From Arenibacter sp. 6A1 (lineage in GTDB: Bacteria > Bacteroidota > Bacteroidia > Flavobacteriales > Flavobacteriaceae): a stretch of DNA of 64,000 nt. The stretch is taken from contig NZ_JAAXCQ010000005.1 of the NCBI RefSeq assembly GCF_012272855.1, positions 124,001-188,000 on the forward strand. The letters are read 5' to 3'. Positions 16,840-25,814 of this stretch are shown piece after piece. The position numbers and the translations under genes are program-made. The notes under the pieces are model-generated. The model did not search any database. It saw only the letters and a list, made by a program, of their open reading frames with translations, and was not told the DNA's origin. The number at the start of each line of letters is the position of its first letter. The stretch's first letter is position 1.

Positions 16840-17619
16840 ATGAAACCAAAACTATCCATTGTAAAAATTGGCGGCAACGTAATCGAAAACGAAGCTGAAC
16901 TCCATAAATTTCTAGATTTCTTTTCGGAACTAAAAGGCGCTAAAATATTGGTGCACGGTGGCGGAAAATTAGCCACGCAAATTGCAGAACAACTAGGAAT
17001 AACCTCCCAAATGGTCGGAGGAAGAAGAATCACCGATAAGGAAAGCCTAAAGGTCATCACCATGGTGTACGGTGGCTTGGCCAACAAAAATATTGTAGCA
17101 CAACTACAAGCTAAAGGCACCAATGCCATAGGCCTCAGTGGTGCCGATGGCAATACCATACAAGCTGTAAAAAGACCCGTAAAAGAAATCGATTATGGTT
17201 TTGCCGGGGATGTAGAAAAGGTGAATACCGCTGCGATTGAAAAATTGCTGAAGGCAGATTTTACCCCCGTCTTTTGTGCCATTACCCACAACAAACAAGG
17301 ACAGCTTTTAAATACCAATGCCGATACCATAGCTTCGGAAATCGCTATAGGTATGAGCAGCGTATTTGAGACTACCCTTTACTACTGCTTTGAAAAGAAA
17401 GGCGTTCTATTGGATATTTCCGATGAAAATTCTGTGGTAACCCATATAGAGCCAAAAAAATATCAGGAGTTATTACAAAACAACATCATTGCAGACGGCA
17501 TGCTACCAAAACTAGAAAACTGTTTTCATGCCCTTAACCAACAGGTGAACAAAGTATGTATTGGAGATATTTCCATGCTACAGCCTTCATCTACTTTATA
17601 TACCACGATTACCCTATAA
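16840..17619 (+). CDS. argB: N-acylglutamate kinase
   Basis: A 259-residue amino-acid kinase phosphorylating N-acylglutamate. The phosphate-binding segments KIGGN (near residue 8) and HGGGK (near 44) and the substrate segment MVGGRR (near 62) are clear. Feedback-sensitive ArgB enzymes usually have an extra N-terminal helix, which is absent here, so it may be the arginine-insensitive form; that is inference. It starts 47 bases after argF' and ends 2 bases before argE. Confidence 0.94.
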   Translation: MKPKLSIVKIGGNVIENEAELHKFLDFFSELKGAKILVHGGGKLATQIAEQLGITSQMVGGRRITDKESLKVITMVYGGLANKNIVAQLQAKGTNAIGLSGADGNTIQAVKRPVKEIDYGFAGDVEKVNTAAIEKLLKADFTPVFCAITHNKQGQLLNTNADTIASEIAIGMSSVFETTLYYCFEKKGVLLDISDENSVVTHIEPKKYQELLQNNIIADGMLPKLENCFHALNQQVNKVCIGDISMLQPSSTLYTTITL

Positions 17620-17621
17620 AT

Positions 17622-18686
17622 ATGGATCAAACAATACTTACGGAAAAAGCCCTGGAATTATTAAAAGAACTCATTTCTATTCCTTCTTTTTCCTCTGAAG
17701 AAGATAAAACGGCCGATGCTATAGAACAATGGTTCAAGAGTTTCGACATCCCCTTTAAAAGAGAAAAGAACAATGTCTATGCTTTTAATAAGTATTTTGA
17801 CGAAAGCAAACCGACCCTTCTTTTAAATTCGCACCACGATACCGTAAAACCAAATTCGGCCTATACCAAAGACCCTTTTCATCCACATATTGAGGACGGA
17901 AAACTATTTGGACTGGGAAGTAATGATGCTGGCGGATGTTTAGTGTCCCTTATAGCTACCTTTACGCATTTTTACAGTGCCAAAAACTTAAACCACAACA
18001 TTATTCTTGTTGCTTCTGCAGAAGAGGAGAGCTCTGGTCCTAACGGATTAAATAGTATGCTGCCCATTCTTCCTAAAATTGATGTTGCTATTGTTGGGGA
18101 ACCTACCCTGATGAATTTGGCCATTGCAGAAAAAGGCTTGGTTGTTTTTGAAGGCAAGGTAAGCGGAACCCCTTCGCATGCAGCACACCCCAATAACAAC
18201 AACGCTATTTACAATACCATAGAGGTCTTGCAATGGTTTAAGGACTATCGCTTCCCAAAGGTCTCCGAGGTATTGGGCGAGGTAAAACTTACCGTTACCC
18301 AGATTAATGGAGGAAGCCAACACAATGTTGTTCCTGCACATATAGACTTGGTAATAGACGTTAGGGTCAATGACTGTTATACCAACAAGGAAATCGCCGA
18401 TATATTGACCAAAGAGGCGCCTTGCGAAGTAAAACCCCGCTCTTTGCGCCTAAATTCGTCTTCTATAGACAAAGCCCATCCCTTGGTACTGTCTGGTATA
18501 GCTTTAGGCCGTACTACCTACGGCTCACCTACCCTATCGGACCAAGCTACCTTAACCTGCCAATCCCTAAAATTGGGGCCTGGTGATAGTACGCGTTCTC
18601 ACTCGGCAAATGAGTTTATTTATGTCGAAGAAATAAAAGAAGGAGTAGCGTTGTATATAAAGATCCTTGAAGGATTTTTACAATAA
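17622..18686 (+). CDS. argE: Acylornithine deacylase (M20 family)
   Basis: A 354-residue M20-family metallopeptidase that removes the acyl group from acylornithine or acylcitrulline. Metal-binding segments are visible: SHHDTVKP, GSNDAGG and AEEESSG. I prefer the ATG at 17622, two bases after the argB stop; an in-frame ATG at 17556 lies inside argB and would add 22 residues with no family match. Because argF' makes acylcitrulline, this enzyme probably acts on the citrulline form before argG. Confidence 0.92.
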   Translation: MDQTILTEKALELLKELISIPSFSSEEDKTADAIEQWFKSFDIPFKREKNNVYAFNKYFDESKPTLLLNSHHDTVKPNSAYTKDPFHPHIEDGKLFGLGSNDAGGCLVSLIATFTHFYSAKNLNHNIILVASAEEESSGPNGLNSMLPILPKIDVAIVGEPTLMNLAIAEKGLVVFEGKVSGTPSHAAHPNNNNAIYNTIEVLQWFKDYRFPKVSEVLGEVKLTVTQINGGSQHNVVPAHIDLVIDVRVNDCYTNKEIADILTKEAPCEVKPRSLRLNSSSIDKAHPLVLSGIALGRTTYGSPTLSDQATLTCQSLKLGPGDSTRSHSANEFIYVEEIKEGVALYIKILEGFLQ

Positions 18687-18748
18687 CAAGTAGGCAATAA
18701 TCACTTTTTAAGCAATAGTGAGCCATAAGAAATTAGAGTAATCTGTCG

Positions 18749-18768
18749 GTTTCGGTAGCATCCGAAAC
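18749..18768 (+). promoter_or_regulatory. Perfect 7-bp hairpin just before argH
   Basis: GTTTCGG (18749-18755) and CCGAAAC (18762-18768) form a perfect stem with a six-base loop, ending 22 bases before the argH ATG in a 104-base gap. There is no T-tract, so a terminator is unlikely. It could be a protein-binding palindrome or an RNA element setting argH expression. Confidence 0.4.
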
Positions 18769-18790
18769 GATAATAAAAAGTATAGAAAAC

Positions 18791-20077
18791 ATGAAACTTT
18801 GGGATAAAGGATTTAGCACCGATAAAAAAATAGACCATTTTACCGTAGGGAACGATAGGGAGTTGGACCTACTTTTAGCAAAATACGATGTGATTGCCTC
18901 TAAGGCACATGCCAAAATGCTTGGAAAGATAGGCTTGTTGACTGCAACGGAATCTGAATCTTTGGTACAGGAATTGGACAATATAGCTGTGACTATAGCC
19001 AATGGCGATTTTACCATTGAGGATTCTTTTGAAGATATGCATTCTAAAATTGAATATCTCCTCATTGAAAAATTGGGCGATACCGGTAAAAAAATTCATA
19101 TGGCACGTTCTCGTAACGACCAGGTTTTGGTAGCCATGCATTTATACCTGAAAAATGAACTCTCAGAAATAAAGGAAGAAACAAAAATCCTTTTCGATTT
19201 ATTGCTTCAACTTGCCGAAACCCATAAGGAAACGCTATTACCTGGCTATACCCATTTGCAAATAGCCATGCCTTCTTCCTTCGGACTTTGGTTTTCTGCC
19301 TATGCCGAAAGTTTAATAGACGATCTTTATTTTGTAGATGCCGCCTATAAGGTTGCCGATCAGAATCCTTTGGGAAGTGCTGCAGGATACGGTAGTTCTT
19401 TCCCTATAGACCGTAATTTCACTACCGAGGAATTGGGTTTCCAAGCTATGAAATACAATGTTGTAGCCGCTCAAATGGGGCGTGGAAAAGTAGAAAAGGC
19501 TGCCGCCTTCGGAATGAGCAGTATCGCTGCTACCCTTTCTAAAATGTCCATGGATATCTGCCTCTATATGAGCCAGAATTTTGATTTTATCTCCTTCCCC
19601 GATGAGCTTACCACGGGGTCGAGTATAATGCCACACAAGAAAAATCCGGATGTCTTTGAATTGATCCGTTCCAAATGTAATAAGATACAGTCCGTGCCCA
19701 ACCAATTGATCCTAATCACCAACAACCTGCCCAGTGGTTACCACAGAGACCTACAATTGGTAAAAGAAGTGATCGTACCCGCTATTCAGGATTTAAAGGC
19801 ATGTTTAGAGATCCTTACCTTTAGCTTAAAGGAAATTAAGGTAAACAAAAGTATATTGGAAGACCCAAAATACGATTACCTATTCAGTGTCGATACCCTT
19901 AATGAATTGGTATTGACCGGAATGCCGTTTAGAGATGCTTATAAGCAAATGGGGCAGGAAATAAATGCCGGCACCTTCAGTCCTAAGCGCGATATTAAAC
20001 ATACTCACGAGGGCAGCTTAGGCAATTTATGTCTGGCTGAGATCAGCAAAAAAATGGACAAAATAACCGGGAAATAA
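18791..20077 (+). CDS. argH: Argininosuccinate lyase
   Basis: A 428-residue fumarase/aspartase-superfamily enzyme splitting argininosuccinate into arginine and fumarate. The catalytic loop segment GSSIMPHKKNPD is present at about 277-288, along with ARSRNDQ (about 106-112) and GYTHLQ (about 154-159). It is the last gene of the arginine operon, followed 36 bases later by a strong terminator. It is a little shorter than the roughly 460 residues of many family members, but no core motif is missing. Confidence 0.95.
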   Translation: MKLWDKGFSTDKKIDHFTVGNDRELDLLLAKYDVIASKAHAKMLGKIGLLTATESESLVQELDNIAVTIANGDFTIEDSFEDMHSKIEYLLIEKLGDTGKKIHMARSRNDQVLVAMHLYLKNELSEIKEETKILFDLLLQLAETHKETLLPGYTHLQIAMPSSFGLWFSAYAESLIDDLYFVDAAYKVADQNPLGSAAGYGSSFPIDRNFTTEELGFQAMKYNVVAAQMGRGKVEKAAAFGMSSIAATLSKMSMDICLYMSQNFDFISFPDELTTGSSIMPHKKNPDVFELIRSKCNKIQSVPNQLILITNNLPSGYHRDLQLVKEVIVPAIQDLKACLEILTFSLKEIKVNKSILEDPKYDYLFSVDTLNELVLTGMPFRDAYKQMGQEINAGTFSPKRDIKHTHEGSLGNLCLAEISKKMDKITGK

Positions 20078-20113
20078 TCCCCATACCATTTAGACTAGGT
20101 TTGTCCACAAAAT

Positions 20114-20148
20114 AAAAAGCCCCCTCTTTTAAAAAGAAGGGGCTTTTT
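20114..20148 (+). terminator. Terminator of the arginine operon
   Basis: AAAAAGCCCC and GGGGCTTTTT pair around a short A/T-rich middle (with further CTCTTTT/AAAAAGA pairing), followed by T residues. It stands 36 bases after the argH stop. Its A/T flanks make it usable in both directions. Confidence 0.85.
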
Positions 20149-20277
20149 ACTTTTAACAAGCCTGGCTGGCGTCCTTATTTTAGTATACCAGCTTAATTAA
20201 CTACCGAACGGCCAGTTGTCTCTTATAAGGAGCATTTATGGCTTGGCATTATATTTAGATCAAACCTCTGCCCCCTA

Positions 20278-20844
20278 TTAGTCCTCACTGCCCCAAGGTG
20301 CACTGGGGGTGTCTACTTCCTTGGAAAGGTCAAACTTCACGGAAAAGAATCTATCCGAACCTATTCTTCTTAGATTATAAGTGAAAGAGGTATCGTCCAA
20401 AGTAATCCACCACACATTATTAGAGGCATGGGCTAGCAGGTTTGAAGTAAACTGGTCTGCCGGAAAAAATTGTATTCCCGCCAATCCAGTGTTCGTACTT
20501 AGTCCGCCGTACTGGGTTACCTCGTCATCGGAACCATCCTTCCTTCTATGGTCGTGTTTTAATAAGATTAAATTATCGTCGCCCTTGGTAAGCACCCAAG
20601 TTCTGGACTTGTCCTCGCCCACAAAAAACGGTATCCTTATCTCGTTTTCGCCACAGGCACGAACGTGCATGATCAATTTTTCGCCTGTAAAACCATCGCC
20701 TTCCTTGCCTCCTGCCACAATCACCCCTTCATATGCCTTGCCACAATGGGTCGTTAACGAATTCCAAAATTGAACAGATCCCGGCACCTCCTGCCCCATC
20801 ATTTGGAGCGGTACTGCCAATAAAATAAAAAGAAGTTTTTTCAT
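20278..20844 (-). CDS. Exported protein of unknown function
   Basis: A 188-residue protein with a clear signal peptide (hydrophobic 3-15, likely cleavage after MGQ near 18). The mature part is rich in beta-type sequence and acidic residues. It has two conserved-looking cysteines (near 34 and 64), an HDHRRKDGSDDE segment and an aromatic NVWWITLDDTSF segment. I do not recognise a family. It is probably periplasmic or secreted. It is a stand-alone gene, convergent with the arginine operon and separated from the next upstream gene by a terminator hairpin. Confidence 0.7.
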   Translation of the reverse strand: MKKLLFILLAVPLQMMGQEVPGSVQFWNSLTTHCGKAYEGVIVAGGKEGDGFTGEKLIMHVRACGENEIRIPFFVGEDKSRTWVLTKGDDNLILLKHDHRRKDGSDDEVTQYGGLSTNTGLAGIQFFPADQFTSNLLAHASNNVWWITLDDTSFTYNLRRIGSDRFFSVKFDLSKEVDTPSAPWGSED

Positions 20845-20916
20845 GCCTCCAAGATATGTAATTATTTAATGATGGCAAGTCCATCTAGAGTACTCAAAAC
20901 AGCAAGGAGGGAAAAT

Positions 20917-20954
20917 AAAAATGCCCTTTAGAGAAATTCTCCAAAGGGCATTTT
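20917..20954 (-). terminator. Terminator after the pseudouridine synthase gene
   Basis: AAAATGCCCTTT pairs with AAAGGGCATTTT, with GAGAA/TTCTC pairing inside, making a long near-perfect hairpin with T-rich flanks on both strands. It lies 17 bases beyond the stop of the minus-strand gene at 20972, so it ends that operon. Confidence 0.85.
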
Positions 20955-20971
20955 ATATGTTGAAAAGAATA

Positions 20972-21847
20972 TTATCTGATCATACCAAGATTGATTATTT
21001 CCTGCTCGGTAAGGTATCTCCAATGCCCGCGTGGCAAATCTTTTTTAGTAAGACCTGCATACACTACTCGGTCCATCTTTACTACCTCATACTCCAGTTG
21101 CTCAAAAATACGACGTACGATGTTATTCCTAGTGCTCTTAAGCTCAATACCCACTTCTTTCTTAGAGGCATTTTCTATAAAACTAATGTCATCAACTCTA
21201 ACAATACTTTCATCGACCATGATCCCTTCCTTAATTTTAAGAAGGTCTTCTCCTCTTAAATTCTTGTTTAGTTCTACATGAAATATTTTACGCAAGCCAT
21301 TTTTTGGCGTGGTAAGCCTTTTGGTAAGTTCGCCATCATTGGTGAACAAAACTAAACCTGTGGTCAAATTATCCATTTTTCCAACGATGGAAAGTTTAGA
21401 TTTTGAAGCACTCGATATTAACGAAGCCGCAGTTCTTCTTCCTCTTTCATCCTTGGACGAGGTTACAAAATCCTTTGGCTTGTTTAATAATACATATTCT
21501 CTTTTCTCTGGATTCAATAAACGACCATCAAACTTTACTTCATCGGTAAGTTTTACTTTAAAACCCATTTCAGTAATAGGTTTTCCGTTCACCGTTACAC
21601 TCCCTGCAGAGATATAAATATCGGCATCCCTTCTAGAACAAACCCCAGAATTCGCCACATATCTATTTAATCTCATTGTATTCGGATCTGAAGGCCTTTT
21701 TGGCGCTTCCTTCTTTTCTATTGGGGCATTCCCCCTCGCATTTCTCTTTCCTAAAGGGGCGTTTCCCCTGGCATGGCTCTTTTTCTTGAAATTTCCTCCC
21801 TGTCTACCTGAAGCCTTTTTGTCATTATTAGATTCTGACCTACTCAT
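20972..21847 (-). CDS. RsuA/RluB-family rRNA pseudouridine synthase
   Basis: A 291-residue enzyme. It begins with a basic, repeat-containing tail of about 55 residues (the segment ARGNAP occurs twice). An S4 RNA-binding domain follows (about 58-105), then the RsuA/RluB catalytic domain. The catalytic aspartate is D159, in GKMDNLTTG; most family members read GRLD here, so the Arg just before the Leu-Asp pair is Lys in this protein. It modifies a uridine in ribosomal RNA; which one cannot be told. It is the last gene of a four-gene run with mevalonate genes. Confidence 0.88.
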   Translation of the reverse strand: MSRSESNNDKKASGRQGGNFKKKSHARGNAPLGKRNARGNAPIEKKEAPKRPSDPNTMRLNRYVANSGVCSRRDADIYISAGSVTVNGKPITEMGFKVKLTDEVKFDGRLLNPEKREYVLLNKPKDFVTSSKDERGRRTAASLISSASKSKLSIVGKMDNLTTGLVLFTNDGELTKRLTTPKNGLRKIFHVELNKNLRGEDLLKIKEGIMVDESIVRVDDISFIENASKKEVGIELKSTRNNIVRRIFEQLEYEVVKMDRVVYAGLTKKDLPRGHWRYLTEQEIINLGMIR

Positions 21848-21921
21848 ATGTACTTTTATTTATTGCAAAGGTAGCAAAGGAAACAATATGATATTGCTAT
21901 TGTGGCGTTTATTCCTTATTC

Positions 21922-22827
21922 TTAGAAAATTCTATTGAGAACCAAATCCACATCGATCAATAAAATACTAAAAACTCCTACAACAATGATCATTTTCAGA
22001 ATATTATGTAACCACACATAGTGTTTTTTGGAGTTCGATTTCTTTAATAAGATTAAAAATCCCAACTGTAAAAACATGCAGACCATAAAATACAAATACA
22101 TATACCCCACATCAAAATAGGCTATTAAAAGCAAGGAAGGAAGCCACGATAACGCTATTAAAAGTCCAATCCCTATCTTGGAATATTTGACCCCGTACAA
22201 TATGGGAATGGTTTTATAATTCTGCGCCAAGTCTCCTACAATATTTTCTAAGTCCTTGATCATTTCCCGGGCCAATATCAATAAAAACAAAAAGGTAGCA
22301 TGTACAAAAATAACGGTGTCGAAATTCTTGTAATACACAAAAACGGCAAAAAAGGGAGCAATGGCCAAGGTGGCCGAAACAAAATTCCCTAAAAATGGCA
22401 ACCTTTTTAATTTGTGGGAATACAACCATATTCCAAAAATATACGCCGCACAGAACACTACTGCCCTAAAGGAAACATAACTGGCCATAAAGGCCGATAG
22501 GAAATTAAGGAGAAAATAAGTGCTTAACTTGGTATGTTGGCTCACCAACCGATCTAATTGGCTCTTTCTAGGCTTATTGATCAGGTCTTTCTCGGCGTCG
22601 TAGAAATTGTTGATTATATAGCCCCCAGCAATAGCTAAGGAAGTAGCAATCACTATAAACAATAAATTTAGGTCAAAAACGACCCTTCTGACCGGGAGAT
22701 AATGGGCTAGAATAAATATGGAGGCCAAGTATTGGGCCAATACAATGATAACAATATTATACCCCCGAACTACAGAAAACAAGCTCAGGAATTTTAATAT
22801 CAAGAGCTTGTTTTTTCTATTAAGCAT
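21922..22827 (-). CDS. UbiA-family prenyltransferase
   Basis: A 301-residue integral membrane protein with about eight helices. The first Asp-rich motif, NNFYDAEKD, is at 73-81, and the second, DLENIVGD, is near 190. It transfers a polyprenyl chain to a small acceptor in the inner membrane. In Bacteroidota such genes are often labelled geranylgeranylglycerol-phosphate geranylgeranyltransferase-like, but the acceptor is unknown. The gene begins 10 bases after the mevalonate-kinase-like gene, which places it in isoprenoid metabolism. Confidence 0.8.
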   Translation of the reverse strand: MLNRKNKLLILKFLSLFSVVRGYNIVIIVLAQYLASIFILAHYLPVRRVVFDLNLLFIVIATSLAIAGGYIINNFYDAEKDLINKPRKSQLDRLVSQHTKLSTYFLLNFLSAFMASYVSFRAVVFCAAYIFGIWLYSHKLKRLPFLGNFVSATLAIAPFFAVFVYYKNFDTVIFVHATFLFLLILAREMIKDLENIVGDLAQNYKTIPILYGVKYSKIGIGLLIALSWLPSLLLIAYFDVGYMYLYFMVCMFLQLGFLILLKKSNSKKHYVWLHNILKMIIVVGVFSILLIDVDLVLNRIF

Positions 22828-22837
22828 AAAGAATTCT

Positions 22838-23776
22838 TTAGAAGTTATATACTACCTCTAATTTATAGCCCTTAAGGGCCTTTTGTGCTTTTTTAAAATC
22901 TTCGGTAAAGCCTAATATATAACCGCCCCCACCAGAGCCGCAGAGTTTTAAATAGTACTCGTTAGAATCTATGCCCTGTTTCCATAGCTTGTGGAATTCT
23001 ACCGGGATCATAGGCTTAAAATTATCCAAAACAACATTGGACAATTGTTTTAAATTGCCGAATAAAGACTTCACATTACCATTGATAAAGTCTTCTACAC
23101 AGGCATCGGTATGTTTAATAAACTGGTTTTTAAGCATGGCTCTAAAACCTTCGTGTTTCATTTGTTCCATAAACAATTGCACCATAGGAGCAGTTTCTCC
23201 TGTACTACCACTGTCTAATAAAAATACGGCGCCCCTACCCTCTAAATTCTGGGAAGGGATACTCGTAGATTCTATATTGTCTTTGGAGTTTATAAGAATT
23301 GGCAAGCTTAAATAACTATTTAAAGGATCTAAGCCCGAAGAGGTTCCGTGAAAGAACGACTCCATTTTACCAAAAACAGTTTTTAATGTAAGCAGTTTTT
23401 CGCGGGTAAGATTTTCTAAGACAGTAATCTTTTCTTTGGCATACTTGTCATAAATAGCGGCTACTAATGCGCCACTACTACCAACACCATACCCCTGAGG
23501 AATAGAACTGTCAAAATACATGCCGTTGGCTATATCCTGGTTTAAAGCCTCTATATCAAAAGAGACCAAATCAGCATTTTCTTCCTGCATCACGGCCAAA
23601 TATTCGGCATAGGCCTTTAGACTGCTATTCGAGGTTTTTGCTACTTCGCTAAGCTGGGTGTCAGATTTTAAGGCTCCCTTAAAGAAATTATAAGGAATAG
23701 ATAGTCCCTTAGAATCTTTAATAATCCCATATTCTCCGAACAATAATATTTTTGAGTAAAATAATGGTCCCTTCAT
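22838..23776 (-). CDS. GHMP kinase, probable mevalonate kinase
   Basis: A 312-residue GHMP-superfamily kinase. It has the N-terminal LFGEYGI segment, the ATP-binding PQGYGVGSSGAL loop and the C-terminal GSGGGGYILG. Standing directly downstream of diphosphomevalonate decarboxylase, it is most likely mevalonate kinase. Phosphomevalonate kinase is the main alternative, because both belong to the same superfamily. It acts in the cytoplasm to activate mevalonate for isoprenoid synthesis. Confidence 0.8.
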   Translation of the reverse strand: MKGPLFYSKILLFGEYGIIKDSKGLSIPYNFFKGALKSDTQLSEVAKTSNSSLKAYAEYLAVMQEENADLVSFDIEALNQDIANGMYFDSSIPQGYGVGSSGALVAAIYDKYAKEKITVLENLTREKLLTLKTVFGKMESFFHGTSSGLDPLNSYLSLPILINSKDNIESTSIPSQNLEGRGAVFLLDSGSTGETAPMVQLFMEQMKHEGFRAMLKNQFIKHTDACVEDFINGNVKSLFGNLKQLSNVVLDNFKPMIPVEFHKLWKQGIDSNEYYLKLCGSGGGGYILGFTEDFKKAQKALKGYKLEVVYNF

Positions 23777-23849
23777 AATTAAGTAGGCATATTAATACCT
23801 GGGATAATGTTTATTAATAACGTTTAAAAGTCCTAGATATGATATTAAG

Positions 23850-24932
23850 TTACAGTTTTCTTGCACCATATCCAATTTTGTCGCAAATATACTGCCCGTT
23901 TTCGCAATATGCAACCAACTCATCTTTAATAAATTGAATTACTAAATCTTTTTCGTTGGCCGGATACAGCACATGCACATTTGCACCTGCATCTAAGGTA
24001 AAACAAATATGGGTATTGGAAGCTTCCCTAAACGCCCAAATTTTATTGATAATCTCAAGAGTATTGGGTTTCATCAAAATAAAATAAGGCATAGAAGTCA
24101 TCATCATCGCATGTAAGGTCAAGGCCTCACTTTCTACGATCTTTATAAATTCGGATAAATTCCCTTCTTCAAAGACCGACTGTAATTTAAACAGGTTTTC
24201 GTGCGCCTGAGCGAACCTTTGGCTTGCAAAAGGATGCTCGTGCATTAAATTATGGCCTACACTACTGCTCACCTGTTTTTGCCCTTTATCTACTAAAAGA
24301 ATGGTATCCTGAAAATCTTTAAAAACCTCATGAACCTTGTACGGATATTTAATCCCATACAGATCAGAACTCCCCTGGGTTTCTTCATGACTGCCCCACT
24401 GTATAATATCGCCTTCGATACTTCTACAGGCACTACCAGAGCCCAGCCGTGCCAAAAAGGAGGCCTTTTTATTAAAATATTCCGCCGTCATACCCGGATT
24501 CAGTTCCCTTTCCAGCTCCATCAAACATAGGGCCAAGGCCGACATGCCACTTGCCGAAGACGCGATACCGCTACTATGGGGAAAAGAATTGGAGGTGCGT
24601 ATAATAAAATGATAAGACTTTAAAAAGGGCAAATACCCTTCTATCCTATTAAGGAATGTCTTAATTTTTGGTTTAAAATCTTCTTTGGACTTGCCTTCGA
24701 AAAAAAGATCGAACGAAAAATCACTGGCCGCCTGTTCCAATTTGGTATAGGCCACTTCTGTGGTCGTAGCACAATGGTCCAACGTAAAACTGATCGATGG
24801 GTTGGCCGGAATCTGATGGTCTTTTTTTCCCCAATATTTTACCAAGGCGATATTACTGGGCGATTTATACGAAACTACTCCCGTGGCCTTGTCATTTGTA
24901 TACGCTACAGGAATAAAATCTTTTTCAGTCAT
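23850..24932 (-). CDS. mvaD: Diphosphomevalonate decarboxylase
   Basis: A 360-residue GHMP-family enzyme converting mevalonate diphosphate to isopentenyl diphosphate with ATP. It shows SNIALVKYWGKKD near the N-terminus, the phosphate loop PHSSGIASSASG, ARLGSGSACRS, and a catalytic-type Asp in TLDAGANVH near residue 300. It heads a minus-strand run (mvaD, kinase, UbiA, pseudouridine synthase). A -7 box lies just upstream. This shows that the organism uses the mevalonate route for isoprenoids. Confidence 0.92.
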   Translation of the reverse strand: MTEKDFIPVAYTNDKATGVVSYKSPSNIALVKYWGKKDHQIPANPSISFTLDHCATTTEVAYTKLEQAASDFSFDLFFEGKSKEDFKPKIKTFLNRIEGYLPFLKSYHFIIRTSNSFPHSSGIASSASGMSALALCLMELERELNPGMTAEYFNKKASFLARLGSGSACRSIEGDIIQWGSHEETQGSSDLYGIKYPYKVHEVFKDFQDTILLVDKGQKQVSSSVGHNLMHEHPFASQRFAQAHENLFKLQSVFEEGNLSEFIKIVESEALTLHAMMMTSMPYFILMKPNTLEIINKIWAFREASNTHICFTLDAGANVHVLYPANEKDLVIQFIKDELVAYCENGQYICDKIGYGARKL

Positions 24933-24949
24933 AATACAAAGAATTTTTA

Positions 24950-24957
24950 CAAAGATA
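24950..24957 (-). promoter_or_regulatory. -7 box before mvaD
   Basis: Read on the minus strand the sequence is TATCTTTG, matching TAnnTTTG, with its 3' edge 17 bases before the mvaD ATG. No TTG is found at the expected upstream distance, so this is a half-supported promoter giving a very short leader. Confidence 0.5.
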
Positions 24958-25026
24958 GTTTTTAACCCATCTTACCATAGTCGCTGTTAAAATAAATTGT
25001 TAAATTAGACGTCTCACAACTAAACT

Positions 25027-25500
25027 TTGAAAAAAAAAATAACCTATATCACAATAGCAGTGGCGGTATGCCTACTGGTTGGATTTCTATCGAGTTTTGC
25101 CACACAATCCTCTATAAACAGCTGGTATGTAACGCTTAACAAGCCAAGTTTTAATCCCCCAAACTGGATTTTCGCTCCGGTATGGACCATCCTATATATT
25201 ATGATGGGCATTGCCGCCGGAATCGTATGGGCCAAAGGATTTTATCATATTTGGGTAAAAACAGCCCTCTACCATTTCTGCTTCCAACTGTTGCTAAACG
25301 CCCTTTGGAGCATCACCTTTTTTGGCTTTCAAAACACTTTAGGCGCCCTATTCATTATCATTGCCCTAATCGTTTTGTTAGGCTTCACCATAAAATGGTT
25401 TAGAATAGTGAACAAAACCGCGGCCCACCTATTAATCCCCTATTTTTTATGGCTTTGTTTTGCGGCCGTTCTAAATTTTAAAATCTGGGAATTAAACTAA
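25027..25500 (+). CDS. tspO: TspO/MBR family protein with a TTG start
   Basis: A 157-residue five-helix membrane protein of the TspO/peripheral benzodiazepine receptor family, which binds porphyrins and is linked to stress and tetrapyrrole handling. Typical segments are WYVTLNKPSFNPPNWIFAPVWTILY (shown in part: NWIFAPVW) and the Trp-rich LLNALWSITFFG. No ATG exists before residue 59. The frame begins at TTG (25027), which gives a sensible lysine-rich start followed by a first helix. It stands alone, divergent from mvaD. Confidence 0.88.
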   Translation: MKKKITYITIAVAVCLLVGFLSSFATQSSINSWYVTLNKPSFNPPNWIFAPVWTILYIMMGIAAGIVWAKGFYHIWVKTALYHFCFQLLLNALWSITFFGFQNTLGALFIIIALIVLLGFTIKWFRIVNKTAAHLLIPYFLWLCFAAVLNFKIWELN

Positions 25501-25814
25501 TTTTTTTAGATTTTTCCGCTATTCAATGTATTCCTAATCCCGGTATCCATTCGCACCATATTTTGGGCGTTCCCTCCTTCGTCGGTCGGGCCTTTAGCTA
25601 TATCCCTTGCGCTGCTGCGGGGATGCCGCCGCAGTCCCTAACGCGGGGTAGCAATGAACATTAAACAATATGGGAAGGGATTCGTTTATGTAAAATGGCA
25701 ACGTATATTTAATGGATCAATAAGTCATAACGCCCCGTAGTCCCGTATTTCTAAGATTAGGTATTGATATCTGATGCTGCTACCTACCTATTGGAAATTT
25801 ACTATCGCTAAGCC
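25501..25814. other. Convergent intergenic region holding repeat copy 1
   Basis: This 314-base gap lies between the ends of tspO and the DUF1697 gene. It holds copy 1 of the 82-bp repeat and, just after tspO, a run of T residues. I see no other gene or strong hairpin in it. Confidence 0.6.
25563..25644 (-). repeat. 82-bp dispersed element, copy 1
   Basis: Reverse complement of this segment matches copies at 42199-42280 and 62817-62898 with 5 and 7 mismatches. It begins (minus strand) GCGTTAGGGA and ends GGGAACGCCCAA. It lies between two converging genes, and its G/C content is clearly higher than the surroundings. Confidence 0.92.
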
